From the NCBI GenBank assembly GCA_025965495.1, contig JAOPWW010000293.1:1-14940 (forward strand): a stretch of DNA of 14,940 bases, read 5' to 3'. Made by a program: the position numbers and the translations under genes. Under the pieces are notes generated by a model. The model was given only the letters and a program-made list of their open reading frames with translations, was not told the DNA's origin and did not search any database. This document shows positions 1-5,931 of this stretch, piece by piece; position 1 is the stretch's first letter, and each line of letters starts with the position of its first letter. Origin of the DNA: Frankiales bacterium (lineage in GTDB: Bacteria > Actinomycetota > Actinomycetes > Mycobacteriales > SCTD01).

Positions 1-1
1 C

Positions 2-616
2 GAGCGCGAGCGCGCCGACCACGACCGCGGCCACGCGAGCGAGGACCGCGAGGCGAGCGCGCGGCAGCGGGACGAGGCGGGGCACGACCGCGACGTCGCG
101 CTGCACGACCGGGCGGCCTCCGCGGACGAGCGGGCGCTGGACGCACTGGACGCCCTGACCGGTGCCTACCTGCGCGGGCCTGGGCTCGCGGAGCTGGACC
201 GCGAGCTGGCGCGGGCGGACCGGACCGGCGAGCCGCTGACCGTGGTGTTCGTCGACGTCGACGGGCTCAAGCAGACCAACGACGTCCAGGGGCACGCGGC
301 GGGTGACGCGCTGCTGCGCCGGGTCGCCGACGCGCTCCGCAGCTGCCTGCGGGCCAGCGACGTGCTCCTGCGCTACGGCGGGGACGAGTTCGTGTGCGTG
401 CTGGCCGGCAGCGACCGCGAGCAGGCCCTGGTGCTCGCGGGCCGGGTGGAGGCACACCTGGACGCCGGTGGCAGCGGAGCGTCGGTGAGCCTCGGCCTGT
501 CCGAGCGGGAGCCGGGGGACGCGGCCGAGACCATGGTCGCGAGAGCGGACGCGGAGCTCTACCGCGGCCGGACGCGGCGCAGGCAGGCCCGGAACGACCC
601 GGGTCCGCGTGGCTGA
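2..616 (+). CDS. GGDEF diguanylate cyclase, 5' end outside window
   Basis: Predicted to make cyclic di-GMP from two GTP in the cytoplasm. The reading frame is open from base 2, so the start lies upstream; an internal ATG at 242 is not the true start because the domain begins earlier. The visible N-terminal part is a very charged, Arg/Asp/Glu/Ala-rich stretch, probably helical. The GGDEF domain then starts with DALTGAYLRG, followed by FVDVDGLKQTND (metal and substrate site) and RYGGDEF, with the signature at 377-391. An RxxD inhibitory site (RASD, 350-361) lies exactly five residues before GGDEF, so product feedback is expected. The end of the domain (SLGLSE, then ADAELYRGR) is present, and the protein ends shortly after it. 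All active-site residues that can be seen are intact. It converges on the next gene with only 6 nt between stop codons. The sensory part, if any, is outside the window. Confidence 0.9.
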   Translation, partial: ERERADHDRGHASEDREASARQRDEAGHDRDVALHDRAASADERALDALDALTGAYLRGPGLAELDRELARADRTGEPLTVVFVDVDGLKQTNDVQGHAAGDALLRRVADALRSCLRASDVLLRYGGDEFVCVLAGSDREQALVLAGRVEAHLDAGGSGASVSLGLSEREPGDAAETMVARADAELYRGRTRRRQARNDPGPRG

Positions 617-622
617 TCCCCC

Positions 623-874
623 TCAGTCCAGCAGCGCCTCCTGGTCGGCAGCCCGGTCGAGCGCGACCCCGGACTGCTCCGCCTCCCTGGTGTCGAGCAC
701 GTAGAGGTCGGCGAGGCCGGCGTCGTCGCCCGACCGCTCCTGCGTGTCGTGCATCGACTGCACCGGGTCCTGGCCGGCGTCGTCCCGCTCGTCGAGGCCC
801 GCGTCCTCGTCGTCGGGCCACGACGTGTCGTCGCCGTCGTCCAGGGCGCTCGCCCGGTCCTCGTCGCGCGTCAT
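623..874 (-). CDS. Small acidic hypothetical protein (83 aa)
   Basis: Not recognised as a named family. The 83-residue product is strongly acidic, with runs such as DDGDDTSWPDDED near the N-terminus and a C-terminal part LYVLDTREAEQSG that may form a short ordered segment. It has no signal peptide or membrane segment. I chose ATG at 874 because GGGAGA lies 8 nt upstream. A GTG at 925 overlaps the stop of the upstream USP gene (GTGA) and would give 100 residues, but it has no clear ribosome site. It lies 47 nt downstream of the USP gene on the same strand and is probably cotranscribed with it, so a stress-related role is possible. The acidic composition is unlike shadow frames here, which are Arg/Pro-rich, and supports real coding. 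Confidence 0.65.
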   Translation of the reverse strand: MTRDEDRASALDDGDDTSWPDDEDAGLDERDDAGQDPVQSMHDTQERSGDDAGLADLYVLDTREAEQSGVALDRAADQEALLD

Positions 875-921
875 CTCGCGGGTCTCCCGTCGTCCGGCCG
901 ACCCCGGTGTCCGGAGGTCGT

Positions 922-1827
922 TCACAGGTAGGTCAGGGGGACGGGGACCGGGTTCCCGACGGCGGGCACCGGCTCTGCGGCCGGCACCGGGGGACGGACG
1001 ACCGCCAGGGGGCAGGTGCTCGACCGGAGCAGACTGCCGCTCACCGAGCCGAGCGCTGCCCGCAGCAGCGCTCCCCGGCCGTGGCTTCCGACGACGAGCA
1101 GGGACGCGCGAGCGCCGGCCTCCTGCAGGGCCACCAGCGGGGCGTCCAGGCTCACGACCTGGCGCACCTGCACCTCCGGGTAGCGCTCGGACCAGCCGGC
1201 GAGGGCCTCGGCGAGGTGCCGGCGTCCCGTCTCCCGGACCAGCTCCAGCTCGGGCTCGCCCGGCAGGTACACCCCGTAGGAGGGAGGGATGGCCAGGACG
1301 GCCGTCAGCGGCAGCCCGCGCCGGGCCGCCTGCCCGAAGGCGAACGCGACGGCGTCCTCCGACAGCAGCGAGCCGTCCACCCCGACGACCACCGGGCCGA
1401 CGACGTCGCCGGGGCCGGCCGGGACGGCGACGACGGGGCAGCCGGAGCGCACGCTCACGTGCCCGAGGGTGGAGCCCAGCCGGACCCGTCCCTGCTCGCC
1501 GCGCCCGAGGACGAGCAGCGAGGCGTGCGCCGCAGCCGTCAGCAGCGCCTCGTCGGGCCGGCCCTCGGTCAGCTCCGTGTCCTGCGCGACCCCGGGCGCG
1601 AGCACGCGCACCTGCTCCGCCGCCTCGGCGAGCACGGCCGCCTCGAGGGGCCGTTCGTCGTCGGCCAGGAGCAGTCGCGCGGCTCTCGTGCTCGGCTCGA
1701 CGTGCCAGGCGTGCACGAGCAGGAGGCGGGCGTGCCGGGCCTCGGCCTCGCTCGCTGCCCAGCGGACGGCGGCGCGGCTCGACTCCGAGCCGTCCACCCC
1801 GACGACGACCAGTGCTTCGTGGGTCAT
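922..1827 (-). CDS. Universal stress protein, two tandem USP domains
   Basis: A 301-aa cytoplasmic protein made of two UspA domains (about residues 5-137 and 144-278). Each begins with a strand and VGVDGS motif (residues 9-14 and 148-153), the first part of the ATP site. Each ends with the phosphate loop: GRGEQGRVRLGST (108-120) in domain 1 and GSHGRGALLRAALGS (247-261) in domain 2. Both match the G-2x-G-9x-G(S/T) ATP-binding pattern, so it is probably an ATP-binding type. A short Pro/Val-rich tail follows. The ATG at 1827 has GAGGAG five bases upstream. Tandem USPs of this size are typical members of the hypoxia/dormancy regulon of mycobacteria and relatives (established knowledge). The upstream region holds DosR-box-like palindromes, which fits that role. 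It is divergent from the DoxX-like gene. Confidence 0.93.
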   Translation of the reverse strand: MTHEALVVVGVDGSESSRAAVRWAASEAEARHARLLLVHAWHVEPSTRAARLLLADDERPLEAAVLAEAAEQVRVLAPGVAQDTELTEGRPDEALLTAAAHASLLVLGRGEQGRVRLGSTLGHVSVRSGCPVVAVPAGPGDVVGPVVVGVDGSLLSEDAVAFAFGQAARRGLPLTAVLAIPPSYGVYLPGEPELELVRETGRRHLAEALAGWSERYPEVQVRQVVSLDAPLVALQEAGARASLLVVGSHGRGALLRAALGSVSGSLLRSSTCPLAVVRPPVPAAEPVPAVGNPVPVPLTYL

Positions 1828-1883
1828 GCTCGCTCCTCGATCGTGGGGACCTCGAGCGTGCTCGCGCGGCGGCACCCGGGGGA

Positions 1884-1897
1884 GGGTCGAACGTCCC
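1884..1897. promoter_or_regulatory. DosR-box-like palindrome, degenerate copy
   Basis: The sequence GGGTCGAACGTCCC differs at one of ten arm positions from GGGAC-N4-GTCCC, the core of the DosR/DevR box. It sits 57 bp upstream of the USP start codon, a suitable distance for an activator near -35 of a minus-strand promoter. The outer TT/AA flanks of the mycobacterial consensus are absent. Assignment to a DosR-like regulator is inference. Confidence 0.4.
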
Positions 1898-1952
1898 GAC
1901 CTGAGCCGCGACGTCGTGGTCGCCGGCGCGACCGTCCCCGCCGTGGACGCGA

Positions 1953-1966
1953 GGGACCTTCGTCCC
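1953..1966. promoter_or_regulatory. DosR-box-like palindrome, perfect arms
   Basis: The sequence GGGACCTTCGTCCC has perfect 5-bp arms GGGAC and GTCCC with a 4-bp spacer, as in the core of the mycobacterial DosR/DevR binding site. It lies 91 bp before the DoxX-like ATG and about 70 bp from the second, degenerate copy. The outer flanks do not match the full 20-bp mycobacterial consensus, so the cognate regulator may be a relative such as the Streptomyces OsdR type. No such regulator gene is in the window. Confidence 0.5.
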
Positions 1967-2056
1967 TGGCGGGTGGTCCGGTCCGCGCTCAGGGTCGGAG
2001 CACGAACACGTCCGGGGGTGGACCCCGGCGGTTCCCGGCACCGGAAGGACCCGACC

Positions 2057-2617
2057 ATGACCATGACGCGACCGGCCCCCACCCCCACCAGGCTCCCCGC
2101 GGCGACGTTCGCGACCGACGTCGTCCGCTCCCGCCCGGCGCGCACGGCGCTCGGCCTGCTGCGGGTCGTGCTCGGCTGGTACTTCCTGTGGGCCTTCACG
2201 GACAAGCTGTTCGGCTTCGGGTTCCTCACGCCGTCCGGCGCCGGCATGCTCGACGGCGGGAAGCCCGCGCAGGGCTTCATGTCGCACGTCGACGGACCGT
2301 TCTCGGGCGTCTTCAGCGCGGTCTCCGGGCGCTGGGCCGACTACGGCTTCATGCTGGGCCTGCTGGCGATCGGCCTCGCCCTCGTCTCCGGCTGCGGCCT
2401 GAAGCTCGCCGCGGTCGGGGCGGGCACCCTGCTGACCCTCATGTACCTGGCGGAGTTCCCCCTGGGCGCCGACGCCGGCACGTACACCAACCCGCTCACG
2501 GACGACCACTGGGTCGACGCCCTGGCCATCGCCGTCTTCTGGTTCACGCGAGCCGGCGACACCTTCGGCGCCGGTCGCTGGTGGGGCGGGAAGGTCGGCG
2601 ACAGCTGGCTCCGCTGA
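2057..2617 (+). CDS. DoxX-like integral membrane protein
   Basis: A 186-aa membrane protein with about four hydrophobic segments. The first is around GLLRVVLGWYFLWAF (residues 32-48), the next two lie in the stretch GFMLGLLAIGLALVSG followed by KLAAVGAGTLLTLMYL, and the last is in HWVDALAIAVFWFT. The pattern, and the aromatic-rich first helix followed by a Lys (WAFTDKLFGFG), resemble the DoxX/DoxD family, whose members include subunits of thiosulfate:quinone oxidoreductase and membrane proteins tied to redox stress. The exact reaction is unknown. The ATG at 2057 has GGAAGG 7 nt upstream; a second ATG two codons on is less well spaced. It leads a probable four-gene operon and is divergent from the USP gene, with DosR-box-like palindromes between. 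Confident as a DoxX-type membrane protein, not about its substrate. Confidence 0.8.
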   Translation: MTMTRPAPTPTRLPAATFATDVVRSRPARTALGLLRVVLGWYFLWAFTDKLFGFGFLTPSGAGMLDGGKPAQGFMSHVDGPFSGVFSAVSGRWADYGFMLGLLAIGLALVSGCGLKLAAVGAGTLLTLMYLAEFPLGADAGTYTNPLTDDHWVDALAIAVFWFTRAGDTFGAGRWWGGKVGDSWLR

Positions 2618-2660
2618 CCGGCAGCTCCTAGACCACCCGCCAGCCGGAGGAGGAGCAAAC

Positions 2661-2963
2661 ATGAGGACCCGACACGACGACGGCCCGCGGGTGCGGGCCG
2701 GACCGGCCCCGCCTGCTGCGGCTGCCGGGACCGAGAGCGAGGCGACGTCCACCGCCGTGGACGTCCTGCAGCAGGCCCAGCACCGGCTGTCCCGCGCGCA
2801 GGTGCTCGCGGTGATGACCCGGGCCGGCTACACGCCCGACGAGGTCCTGGCCGCCGCTGCCGCCCTGCCGGAGCAGGTGGACCGGTACGAGGACCGGGTG
2901 GTCCTGGCCCGGTTCGCCCTCACCCGCGGCCAGCTCATGGACCGCATGGGCTCCAGCCCGTGA
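2661..2963 (+). CDS. Small helical hypothetical protein (100 aa)
   Basis: Not assigned to a named family. The ATG at 2661 has a strong ribosome site (GGAGGAG, about 7 nt upstream). Residues 1-30 are low-complexity (Arg, Pro, Ala). The rest looks like a compact helical domain: AVDVLQQAQHRLSRAQVLAV, then RAGYTPDEVLAAAAALPEQV, then ARFALTRGQLMDRMG. The helix-turn pattern might suggest a small nucleic-acid-binding or adaptor domain, but no defining motif is visible. It lies 43 nt after the DoxX-like gene and 93 nt before the slipin gene, all on the same strand, so it is probably part of that operon. There is no signal peptide or membrane segment. The non-shadow amino-acid composition and the ribosome site make a real gene likely. 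Confidence 0.75.
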   Translation: MRTRHDDGPRVRAGPAPPAAAAGTESEATSTAVDVLQQAQHRLSRAQVLAVMTRAGYTPDEVLAAAAALPEQVDRYEDRVVLARFALTRGQLMDRMGSSP

Positions 2964-3056
2964 CGACCTCGGGCCGGAGGCGGGACGCGCCCCGCCGGCC
3001 TCCTGCCCCCGACCAGCACGCCCGCCGTCCCACTCGTCCACGTCCCCGAGGTAGCC

Positions 3057-3920
3057 ATGTCCACGCTCACCACGACCCTCGCTGTGCTCGCCGCCGTCGT
3101 GCTGGTGGCGCTGTCGCTGTCCCTGCGCATCGTCCAGCAGTACGAGCAGGGCGTCCTGTTCCGGCTCGGCCGCGTCCTCGGCACCCGTCAGCCGGGGCTG
3201 CGCCTCATCGTCCCGCTCGTCGACGTGTTGCGGCGGGTGTCGCTGCGGATCATCACGATGCCGATCCAGTCGCAGGGGATCATCACGCGCGACAACGTCA
3301 GCGTCGACATCTCCGCCGTCGCCTACTTCAAGGTCGTCGACCCGGTGAAGTCGGTCGTCGCGATCGAGGACGTCCATACCGCGATCAACCAGATCGCCCA
3401 GACGACGCTCCGCAAGGTCGTCGGCCAGCACACGCTCGACGAGACCCTGTCGGAGACCGACCGGATCAACCTCGACATCCGCGAGATCCTCGACGTCACC
3501 ACGCTCGACTGGGGCATCGCGGTGACGCTCGTCGAGCTCAAGGACATCCAGCTCCCGGACACCATGAAGCGCGCCATGGCCAAGCAGGCCGAGGCCGAGC
3601 GCGAGAAGCGCGCCAAGGTCATCAACGCCGAGGGCGAGCACCTCGCGGCCGCGGCGCTCGGCGAGGCCTCCGACATCATGATGGCCCACCCGCTCGCCCT
3701 GCAGCTGCGCAACCTGCAGACGCTCATGGAGATCGGCGCGGACAAGAACACCACCGTCGTGTTCCCCGCGCCCCTGATGAGCACCATCGGCGAGCTCGGG
3801 TCGTTCCTGGCGCGCGAGTCCGCGGCCGCGCAGCCCGAGCCGGCTCCCGTGGTCCCCGTGGCGGTCCGCGTGCCGGACGCCGTCGTGGGGAACGGCAGAC
3901 CTGCGTCGGCCCGGACATGA
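3057..3920 (+). CDS. Slipin / stomatin-like SPFH-domain membrane protein
   Basis: A 287-aa member of the stomatin/prohibitin (SPFH) family. It has one N-terminal membrane segment (about residues 5-24), then the SPFH domain starting VQQYEQGVLFRLGRVLGTRQ. Hallmarks include PGLRLIVPLVD, the ITMPIQSQGIITRDNVSVD segment, and LDWGIAVTLVELKDIQLPD. A short charged coiled coil follows (KRAMAKQAEAEREKRAKVIN), then the usual C-terminal helix, then a Pro/Val-rich tail. Slipins form ring-like oligomers that organise membrane microdomains and often work with an NfeD protein. No NfeD gene is adjacent here, which is a small oddity. The ATG at 3057 is preceded by GAGGTAG. The stop overlaps the start of the next gene as ATGA. 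This is the lowest-GC, most conserved stretch of the operon. In context a role in membrane protection under stress is likely. Confidence 0.95.
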   Translation: MSTLTTTLAVLAAVVLVALSLSLRIVQQYEQGVLFRLGRVLGTRQPGLRLIVPLVDVLRRVSLRIITMPIQSQGIITRDNVSVDISAVAYFKVVDPVKSVVAIEDVHTAINQIAQTTLRKVVGQHTLDETLSETDRINLDIREILDVTTLDWGIAVTLVELKDIQLPDTMKRAMAKQAEAEREKRAKVINAEGEHLAAAALGEASDIMMAHPLALQLRNLQTLMEIGADKNTTVVFPAPLMSTIGELGSFLARESAAAQPEPAPVVPVAVRVPDAVVGNGRPASART

Positions 3921-4417
3921 CGCCCCCGAGGCCTGGCCCGGTCCCTCGCGACGGCCTGCGCGCCGTGACCCTCGTCGCGCGCGGCGACTGCCTGCACCTG
4001 CTGCGACAGCGCACCGTCGGGCGGGTCGCCTACACGGCCCGCGCGCTGCCGGTCATCCGGACCGTCGCCTACCGCGTGGTCGACGACGACGTCGTCCTGC
4101 AGACCCGCTCGGACGAGCTCGCCGACCGGCTGGACGGGCAGGTGGTGGCCTTCACGGTCGACGAGGACGAGCGCGGTCCGGAGCTGGGCTGGAGCGTCGA
4201 CGTGACCGGGCTCGCCCAGCGGCAGGCCGCGCTCCCGCAGCAGCGCGCCGGCGACGGCCGGCCGCAGCCCGCCGCGGTGCCCGAGCAGGACCGGCAGGTG
4301 CAGGTCCGCATCGTCGGCGGTGTCATCACCGGCCGTCACGACGGAGACGTCCCGCGTCCGCTCCCCCCGCGGCCGGCCCCGTCCGGTGCGCGCCGCACGG
4401 ACCGCGAGGCCTGCTGA
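3917..4417 (+). CDS. PNPOx-like split-barrel flavin/F420-binding protein
   Basis: A 166-aa protein of the pyridoxamine 5'-phosphate oxidase-like split-barrel superfamily. Residues about 20-100 carry the family pattern: LLRQRTVGRVAYT (first strand), LPVIRTVAYRVVDDDVVLQT, then VVAFTVDEDERG and GWSVDVTGLAQ. In this subgroup the ligand is usually FMN, FAD or F420, and many members are of unknown substrate; several relatives are in the mycobacterial DosR regulon. The usual LPVxxPVNY strand reads LPVIRTVAY here, so cofactor contacts may differ. The C-terminal 50 residues are Pro/Arg/Gln-rich and probably flexible, apart from the strand VQVRIVGGVITGR, which likely closes the barrel. The ATG overlaps the slipin stop (ATGA), so translation is probably coupled. 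A role as a redox sensor or reductase is inferred. Confidence 0.8.
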   Translation: MTPPRPGPVPRDGLRAVTLVARGDCLHLLRQRTVGRVAYTARALPVIRTVAYRVVDDDVVLQTRSDELADRLDGQVVAFTVDEDERGPELGWSVDVTGLAQRQAALPQQRAGDGRPQPAAVPEQDRQVQVRIVGGVITGRHDGDVPRPLPPRPAPSGARRTDREAC

Positions 4418-4443
4418 CCCCGGCGGTCTGACGTCCCGGTCAG
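4414..4443. terminator. Possible weak bidirectional terminator hairpin
   Basis: CTGACC (4414-4419) pairs with GGTCAG (4438-4443), with a possible inner GG/CC pair. It lies between two convergent genes and overlaps both stop codons. It has no U-tract, and a 6-bp stem can arise easily in such GC-rich DNA, so confidence is low. Confidence 0.25.
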
Positions 4444-5225
4444 GGGCCGGGCGGGTCCCGGTCCTCGGGACGCAGGCGCCGACCGGCGAGCACGTCCGCC
4501 GTCGGCAGGCGTGCCGAGACGAGGTCGCGGGCCACCTCCGTCAGGCCGAGGTGGTGGGTGCGCGCGTAGCGCCGCAGGGCCTGGAAGGCGCTGTCCATGT
4601 CGAGCGCGCTGCTCGCCTTGAGCACGCCCTTGGCCTGCTCCACGACCACCCGGCTCGTCAGCGCGTTCTGGAGCTGGTCGGCGAGCACGGACGAGCTGCG
4701 GGCGCCGCGCTGCTGCAGCACGCCGATGGTCGCGACGTCCGCCAGGGCGCGGGCGATCTGCTCCTCCGCCAGCGTGAGCGCGCCGGCTCCCCGGCGGAAC
4801 AGGTTCAGGCTGCCGATGACCTCGTGGCGCAGGCGCAGCGGGATCGCGTGCAGCGAGCGGAAGCCGAGCGAGGCGGCGGCCGGGGCGAACTGCGGCCACC
4901 GCTCGGCCACGTCGGCCAGCTCGTCGACGGTGACCGCGTCCCCGGTCCCCACGCAGTCGCGGCAGGGCCCCTGCTCGCTCTGCACCTCGATGAGCTCCAG
5001 CCGCCGGACGTCCCGGCTCGACGCGGCGACGAGGGACACCGCCCCCTGCGGGTCCATCAGCAGGACACCGACGGCGGACGTCCCCAGGACCTCGACGCAC
5101 GTGGCCACGAGCTGCCTCGGCAGGTCGACGTCGTCGTCGTCCGCGTCGAGCGTGTCCGCGAGGCGCACGAAGTGGCGGGCCAGCGCGACGTCCTGGGTGC
5201 TCGGCGCTGGCTGCACCCCGGTCAC
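4440..5225 (-). CDS. GAF-ANTAR regulator (copy 1)
   Basis: A 261-aa predicted transcription antiterminator. Residues about 15-175 form a GAF sensor domain: HFVRLADTL, VGVLLMDPQG, then EQGPCRDCVGTG (with two Cys), PRHAIPL-like HAIPLRLRHEVIG and LNLF. Residues about 186-245 form an ANTAR domain: LADQLQNALTSRVVVEQAKG, then AFQALRRYARTHHLGLTEVA, with the usual EQAKG core and conserved aromatic/Ala positions. ANTAR domains bind paired hairpins in nascent RNA and block termination. The start is GTG at 5225, with GAGGAG five bases upstream. It converges on the PNPOx-like gene and is a close paralogue of the gene ending at 5932 (shared ALADVATIG-LQQR and LRLR-E-IG-LNLF blocks). The Cys pair in the GAF domain could sense redox state or a metal, which is inference. 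The C-terminal tail is Arg/Pro-rich. Confidence 0.92.
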   Translation of the reverse strand: MTGVQPAPSTQDVALARHFVRLADTLDADDDDVDLPRQLVATCVEVLGTSAVGVLLMDPQGAVSLVAASSRDVRRLELIEVQSEQGPCRDCVGTGDAVTVDELADVAERWPQFAPAAASLGFRSLHAIPLRLRHEVIGSLNLFRRGAGALTLAEEQIARALADVATIGVLQQRGARSSSVLADQLQNALTSRVVVEQAKGVLKASSALDMDSAFQALRRYARTHHLGLTEVARDLVSARLPTADVLAGRRLRPEDRDPPGP

Positions 5226-5373
5226 GTGCGCTCCTCGCCGAGGCAGACGCTCCCCGCCGGCGCGGCGACGGCGTAGGGCTCGCGGTCAGCATGCACCCTC
5301 CGGGCGGCGGCCCCTCCGGCCGGAACGACCTCGAGCGCACGGGGCGTCCTGTCCCGCCGCCCGTGTCCGAAGA

Positions 5374-5402
5374 TTGGCAAGAGCGCACGCGGGGCCTATC
5401 GT
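5374..5402 (+). promoter_or_regulatory. Sigma-70-type promoter of the sigma2-like gene
   Basis: TTGGCA (5374-5379; consensus TTGACA) is followed after exactly 17 nt by TATCGT (5397-5402; consensus TATAAT). Transcription would start near 5409, leaving a leader of about 68 nt before the ATG at 5477. This is the clearest primary-sigma promoter in the window, and it stands out because A/T-rich hexamers are rare here. Confidence 0.55.
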
Positions 5403-5419
5403 CGGCAACCTCCCCAGCA

Positions 5420-5450
5420 GCTGCGAGTGCCCAGAGCACCGCGCCGCAGC
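5420..5450 (+). promoter_or_regulatory. Foldable 5' leader hairpin
   Basis: In the predicted leader RNA, GCTGCG (5420-5425) can pair with CGCAGC (5445-5450), enclosing a second hairpin, GTGC (5427-5430) with GCAC (5436-5439) around the loop CCAGA. It might serve as a regulatory structure for the nearby ANTAR proteins. The loop is not the hexanucleotide with A1/G4 that known ANTAR target hairpins carry, so the link is weak. Confidence 0.3.
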
Positions 5451-5476
5451 CGCGCTCTCCTGAAGCGTGGTCTGCG

Positions 5477-5881
5477 ATGTCTGTGCCTGTCCCTCGTACG
5501 TCCCTCCTCGCGCTGGTGCCTGAGCAGGCCCGGGCGCCCGGGGAGCTCTCGGGCCGGCAACGTCGCGCGCTGGCCGACGCCGTCCTGCTGCACGCGGCCG
5601 CAGCCGGCGACGTCGACGCGTGGCGACAGCTGGTCGAGCACCACGTCGCCGACGTGTGGGCGTGGTCGGTCGAGGCGGTCGGTGAGGCGGCTGCGGTGGG
5701 GGTCAGCGAGGTCGTCTGGCTCCGGCTCGCGCAGGCGCTGCCCCTGGCCGGCGTGCCCTCGCTCGTCGACTGGTTCCGCGCGGCCGTGGCGCGCGAGGTG
5801 CCCTCGCGGCAGTCCACCGCCAGACGGGGGAGTGCCGTGCTGGCGCTGCGACTGCTGCCGGAGGGTGCCCGCGTCGTGTGA
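5477..5881 (+). CDS. ECF sigma factor region 2-like protein, no region 4
   Basis: A 134-aa protein. Residues about 32-110 resemble sigma-70 region 2 of ECF factors: ADAVLLHAAAAGDVDAWRQL, then VEHHVADVWAW, then VGVSEVVWLRLAQAL in place of the usual DAEDVxQxxWLRL, and LVDWFRAAVAREV in place of the region 2.4 W-(L/F)-xxxARxxA helix. The region 4 DNA-binding domain that should follow is absent: the protein stops 25 residues after region 2. The acidic DAxD motif of region 2.2 is replaced by AVGVSE, so core-polymerase contacts may be altered. I chose ATG 5477 because the promoter at 5374-5402 lies after the alternative ATG at 5291 and no other in-frame start lies between; its ribosome site is weak. 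It could be an intact small regulator (sigma decoy, anti-sigma-like or co-sigma) or a relic. It lies between two GAF-ANTAR genes. Confidence 0.7.
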   Translation: MSVPVPRTSLLALVPEQARAPGELSGRQRRALADAVLLHAAAAGDVDAWRQLVEHHVADVWAWSVEAVGEAAAVGVSEVVWLRLAQALPLAGVPSLVDWFRAAVAREVPSRQSTARRGSAVLALRLLPEGARVV

Positions 5882-5931
5882 CCCGCCGCGCGTCCCGGCG
5901 CTGCCCGTGGAGAGCAGGTGATGCGCTGCCC

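Larger units (their letters stand above)
1828..2056. promoter_or_regulatory. Divergent USP/DoxX control region
   Basis: This 229-bp gap must hold the promoters of both the USP gene (minus) and the DoxX-led operon (plus). It contains two 14-bp palindromes listed separately. I could not pick convincing -10/-35 hexamers on either strand. GGAAGG lies 7 nt before the DoxX-like ATG. No small gene is evident inside it. Confidence 0.6.
5226..5476. promoter_or_regulatory. Divergent control region with leader of sigma2-like gene
   Basis: This 251-bp gap separates the GAF-ANTAR gene (minus) from the sigma region 2-like gene (plus). It holds the promoter at 5374-5402 and a foldable leader (both listed). 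An in-frame ATG at 5291 could extend the plus-strand gene, but it lies upstream of that promoter and has no ribosome site. No minus-strand promoter could be picked with confidence. Confidence 0.5.

Noticed and set aside
875..925. Acidic protein gene starting at GTG 925 in overlap with the USP stop
   Set aside because: Possible, but no ribosome site is seen, whereas ATG 874 has GGGAGA at proper distance. Kept only as an alternative.
394..2631. A 745-codon open frame on the plus strand
   Set aside because: Arg/Pro/Gly-rich composition with no domain. It runs antisense to the USP gene and over the DoxX-like gene in another frame, as expected of long chance frames in GC-rich DNA.
4451..4474. Inverted repeat GTCCC...GGGAC near the end of GAF-ANTAR copy 1 as another DosR-type box
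   Set aside because: It lies inside coding sequence, has a 7-nt spacer instead of 4, and is far from any start codon.
5322..5348. ECF-type promoter (GGAAC, 18 nt, CGTC) ahead of the sigma2-like gene
   Set aside because: The spacer is longer than the usual 16-17 nt and such short GC-rich motifs are frequent here. The sigma-70-type promoter just downstream fits better.
5291..5476. Extension of the sigma2-like gene to the ATG at 5291
   Set aside because: No ribosome site, Pro/Ser-rich filler sequence, and it starts upstream of the best promoter found (5374-5402).
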